A DNA stretch of 64,000 bases from Euryodendron excelsum (taxonomy: Eukaryota; Streptophyta; Magnoliopsida; Ericales; Pentaphylacaceae), in NCBI GenBank assembly GCA_033060915.1, contig CM065381.1, positions 5,617,501 through 5,681,500 of the forward strand. The letters run 5' to 3'. The translations under genes and the position numbers were made by a program. Positions 61,988 to 64,000 of this stretch are shown here, piece after piece (position 1 is the stretch's first letter; every line of letters starts with the position of its first letter). The notes beneath the pieces were generated by a model. It saw nothing but the letters and a program-made list of their open reading frames with translations. It was not told the DNA's origin and searched no databases.

Positions 61988-63571
61988 GTGTTCTACAATG
62001 TGTTTCCAAAAACACCTTATTTAGTGAAGGATTTTTTTGATTGAACCACACCTTTATATTTAATATATTTCTTGCAAAAAGGATTTCTCATGATACCCTT
62101 CCTTATGTAAGCAAATCTATGTCAATTGTCATTGCTCCTAATTCCCTCACATTTCTCTTTACACTTTGTTTCTTGCTCTAAATGTCATGTCTCTCTAGCA
62201 CTACAATTTCTCTCTCAAAGTAGAACTCGGTGTCCCTCCCAATTTATTCAGTTCATAACTCATTTGTATTCATTGTTATTTGGCTATTTCCTATTCCTAT
62301 TCACTCAGGTGATGCAGAAATTCTCTCATTTGAATTCAAATTATTTGCTTTCAGGTACTTGTTCTCTTATTTCTGGTAACATGCTTTAAATAAAAGTGTG
62401 GATGTTGTCATTCTTCCTTCCATTTTTTATTTTCCTTTTTTCCTATTTTCAAAAGATTCATATATATATTGATGTGTGATGTTCTTAGACCCTTGTTCAT
62501 TTATCATAAATGACCTTTTTTTTTTTGCTCATTGTTATTCTAGTTGTAAACTACATCTATAACCCCTTTTTTTTTCCCCTTATTGGTAATCTACTTGTAA
62601 ACTGCATCTTTTCCTTTTTTTTCCTCATTTTGATTCCACTTCTACATCTATGAGGCATAGGGAACAAGACTTCCCTATATTATGACTTTTATTTTTGAGC
62701 AAGTTGTTCAAAGACTTTGAAGATTAGGAAATTCCATGCAATCGAAAGCATAGTGCTCTACCTAGAAACGAGTATACAAGAAGGATGGACCGTACATTTT
62801 AGCTGTTTAATAAGAAGGAAGGACCATACATTGTTGACTCAAACTTACAAGTTGTATTTCAAAACATGAGACAAAGTACTATAATTAAATTTAAAATCTG
62901 GTTACTAGTGTTAGTGATGTGTGAAACACAAATACATGTGACCATCCTTTGATTGATTGGTGCACTTGCTCATCAAAGATTCCCTTTTTCATTGTAATTG
63001 TACTTACAACACAACACATAAAAAAAAAATATTTACTTTATAGCAATAGAACTAAGACAATTACAATTTCCATCTTCGTATAACACGATATAGAAAGTAA
63101 GAATATTTTAATATTTTTAATTTAAGTTCATTTTCAAAATATTATAATTGAATAAAACCAACAATTTTTCTTCACAACAGTTGGACTAATTATATTAATT
63201 CCATCAATGAGGCTCGCGCTGCAACAAGTGTAAACTTTCAAGGCAAGTATTATAGTTGGACTGATTTTTTATGTTGGATCCTTAGAAGAAAAATAAAACA
63301 TAAACTTGGTATATTTATTAAGGTTTGGTTCTTTAAACATCACCTAAGGTATAAGCCCATAGCTAACAAACCGCGCAATTACCAATCAACGTCATGCAAC
63401 TCAATTGTGTGTATTTACTCTAAGTAGATGTTGGGATTATGTTGTTTCTAGCTCCTGAAGATGTTTTAGAATTTATCATCAGGTGATATCAAGTCACCTC
63501 AACCTCTAGCTTAATTACTATGTAGATGATTACACCGTAAAACTGTAATTATTGGCCTTTAATTCTCACTT
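61988..63571. other. Intergenic, pyrimidine-rich then AT-rich
   Basis: Many T-runs between 62400 and 62640. No gene or repeat boundary could be supported. Confidence 0.45.
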
Positions 63572-64000
63572 TGTTAGAGTTAAATTATTATTAATTTTCT
63601 TATTTTAGTTAGATATATGTTTTATTATATTTTTTGTGTGTTTTGTAGGTTATAAAGCTAATAAAGGCAAATTAGACGCAAAGAATGATCAAGGCGGGTT
63701 CAAAACGAACAAATTGGCGATGAAAGTCCAATGACTCTCGGTATTTTGGTCATAACTTTTTACTTCGATATCCAATTGAGCTGATTTTTGTATCACTAGA
63801 AAGAAGAGTTCAAGCTCTACAACTTTGTCTCTAATATGTATTGGCTGAATCAAGCTCTAAAGTGGTCAAATAAAGTTTCAAAGTTTCTAGGTTGAATAGT
63901 GATGAATAGTACCCGTCCAAACAGTGTGTTCGGACGCACTTTAGACGGCCGTCAAACACACCGTTCGAAAGGTATTCAGACGGTTACTATTCATCCAGAT
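63572..64000 (+). mobile_element. Probable start of an LTR retrotransposon, cut by the window end
   Basis: It begins TGTTAGAGTTAAATTATT and passes into gacgcaaagaatgatcaagg and later cgttcgaaaggtattcagac. This style is known to me from plant Ty3-type LTRs. The end of the LTR, the primer site and a target duplication lie beyond the window, so the call rests on general resemblance. Confidence 0.4.

Noticed and set aside
1..64000. Search for CRISPR arrays, bacterial operons, phage or viral genes, rRNA genes and toxin genes
   Set aside because: None seen. The regular repeats are microsatellites or tandem duplications, and the sequence is plant nuclear DNA.

Overview
The window is nuclear DNA of a flowering plant. 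The signs are AT-rich sequence full of (GA)n/(CT)n microsatellites, plant L1-type LINE remnants, LTR elements primed by initiator tRNA-Met, MITEs, and one intronless plant-specific CBL-interacting protein kinase gene. The species cannot be fixed from the sequence; a woody dicot or a magnoliid would fit. There is no bacterial operon, CRISPR array, rRNA gene or convincing tRNA gene. Most open reading frames here are chance frames in repeats.

Layout. 1-4.7 kb holds transposon debris: a dead LINE, then two related non-autonomous LTR retrotransposons lying head to head (1802-3353 on the minus strand, 3355-4668 on the plus strand), which make an inverted repeat with arms of about 1 kb. 5.2-6.5 kb is LTR-like. 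6.6-12.0 kb is a 5'-truncated, twice frameshifted but intron-containing pseudogene of a CPL4/FCP1-type RNA polymerase II CTD phosphatase. Its introns hold a TIR element and a tandem duplication. 15.2-17.0 kb holds a solo LTR with a perfect 5-bp target duplication and a TIR element rich in GGTA/TACC motifs. 17-26 kb is AT-rich intergenic sequence with one palindromic MITE-like element.

The only intact protein gene is at 26725-28011: a 428-residue SnRK3 kinase that I recognise as CIPK6. Its upstream region has a TATA box, an ABRE/G-box paired with a CE3-like element, and two overlapping short uORFs in the presumed leader. This suggests stress or ABA transcription control plus translational control of a kinase that acts with CBL calcium sensors.

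28-37 kb has a frameshifted RNase H fragment, a second LINE (32479-33600) and several short tandem duplications. From about 37.1 to 60.6 kb the sequence is a run of four diverged copies of one long module, of unequal length because of internal deletions and insertions. Traces of a minus-strand gene may survive in it. Comparing the copies exposes insertions: a MULE-like element (44858-45767, 9-bp target duplication) whose empty site is kept in the next copy, a CTAAGAAGCA-ended TIR element (49071-49516) and a dead LINE (58029-60168). 60.6-64 kb has a Tourist-like MITE with TAA target duplications and the start of a probable LTR element running off the end.
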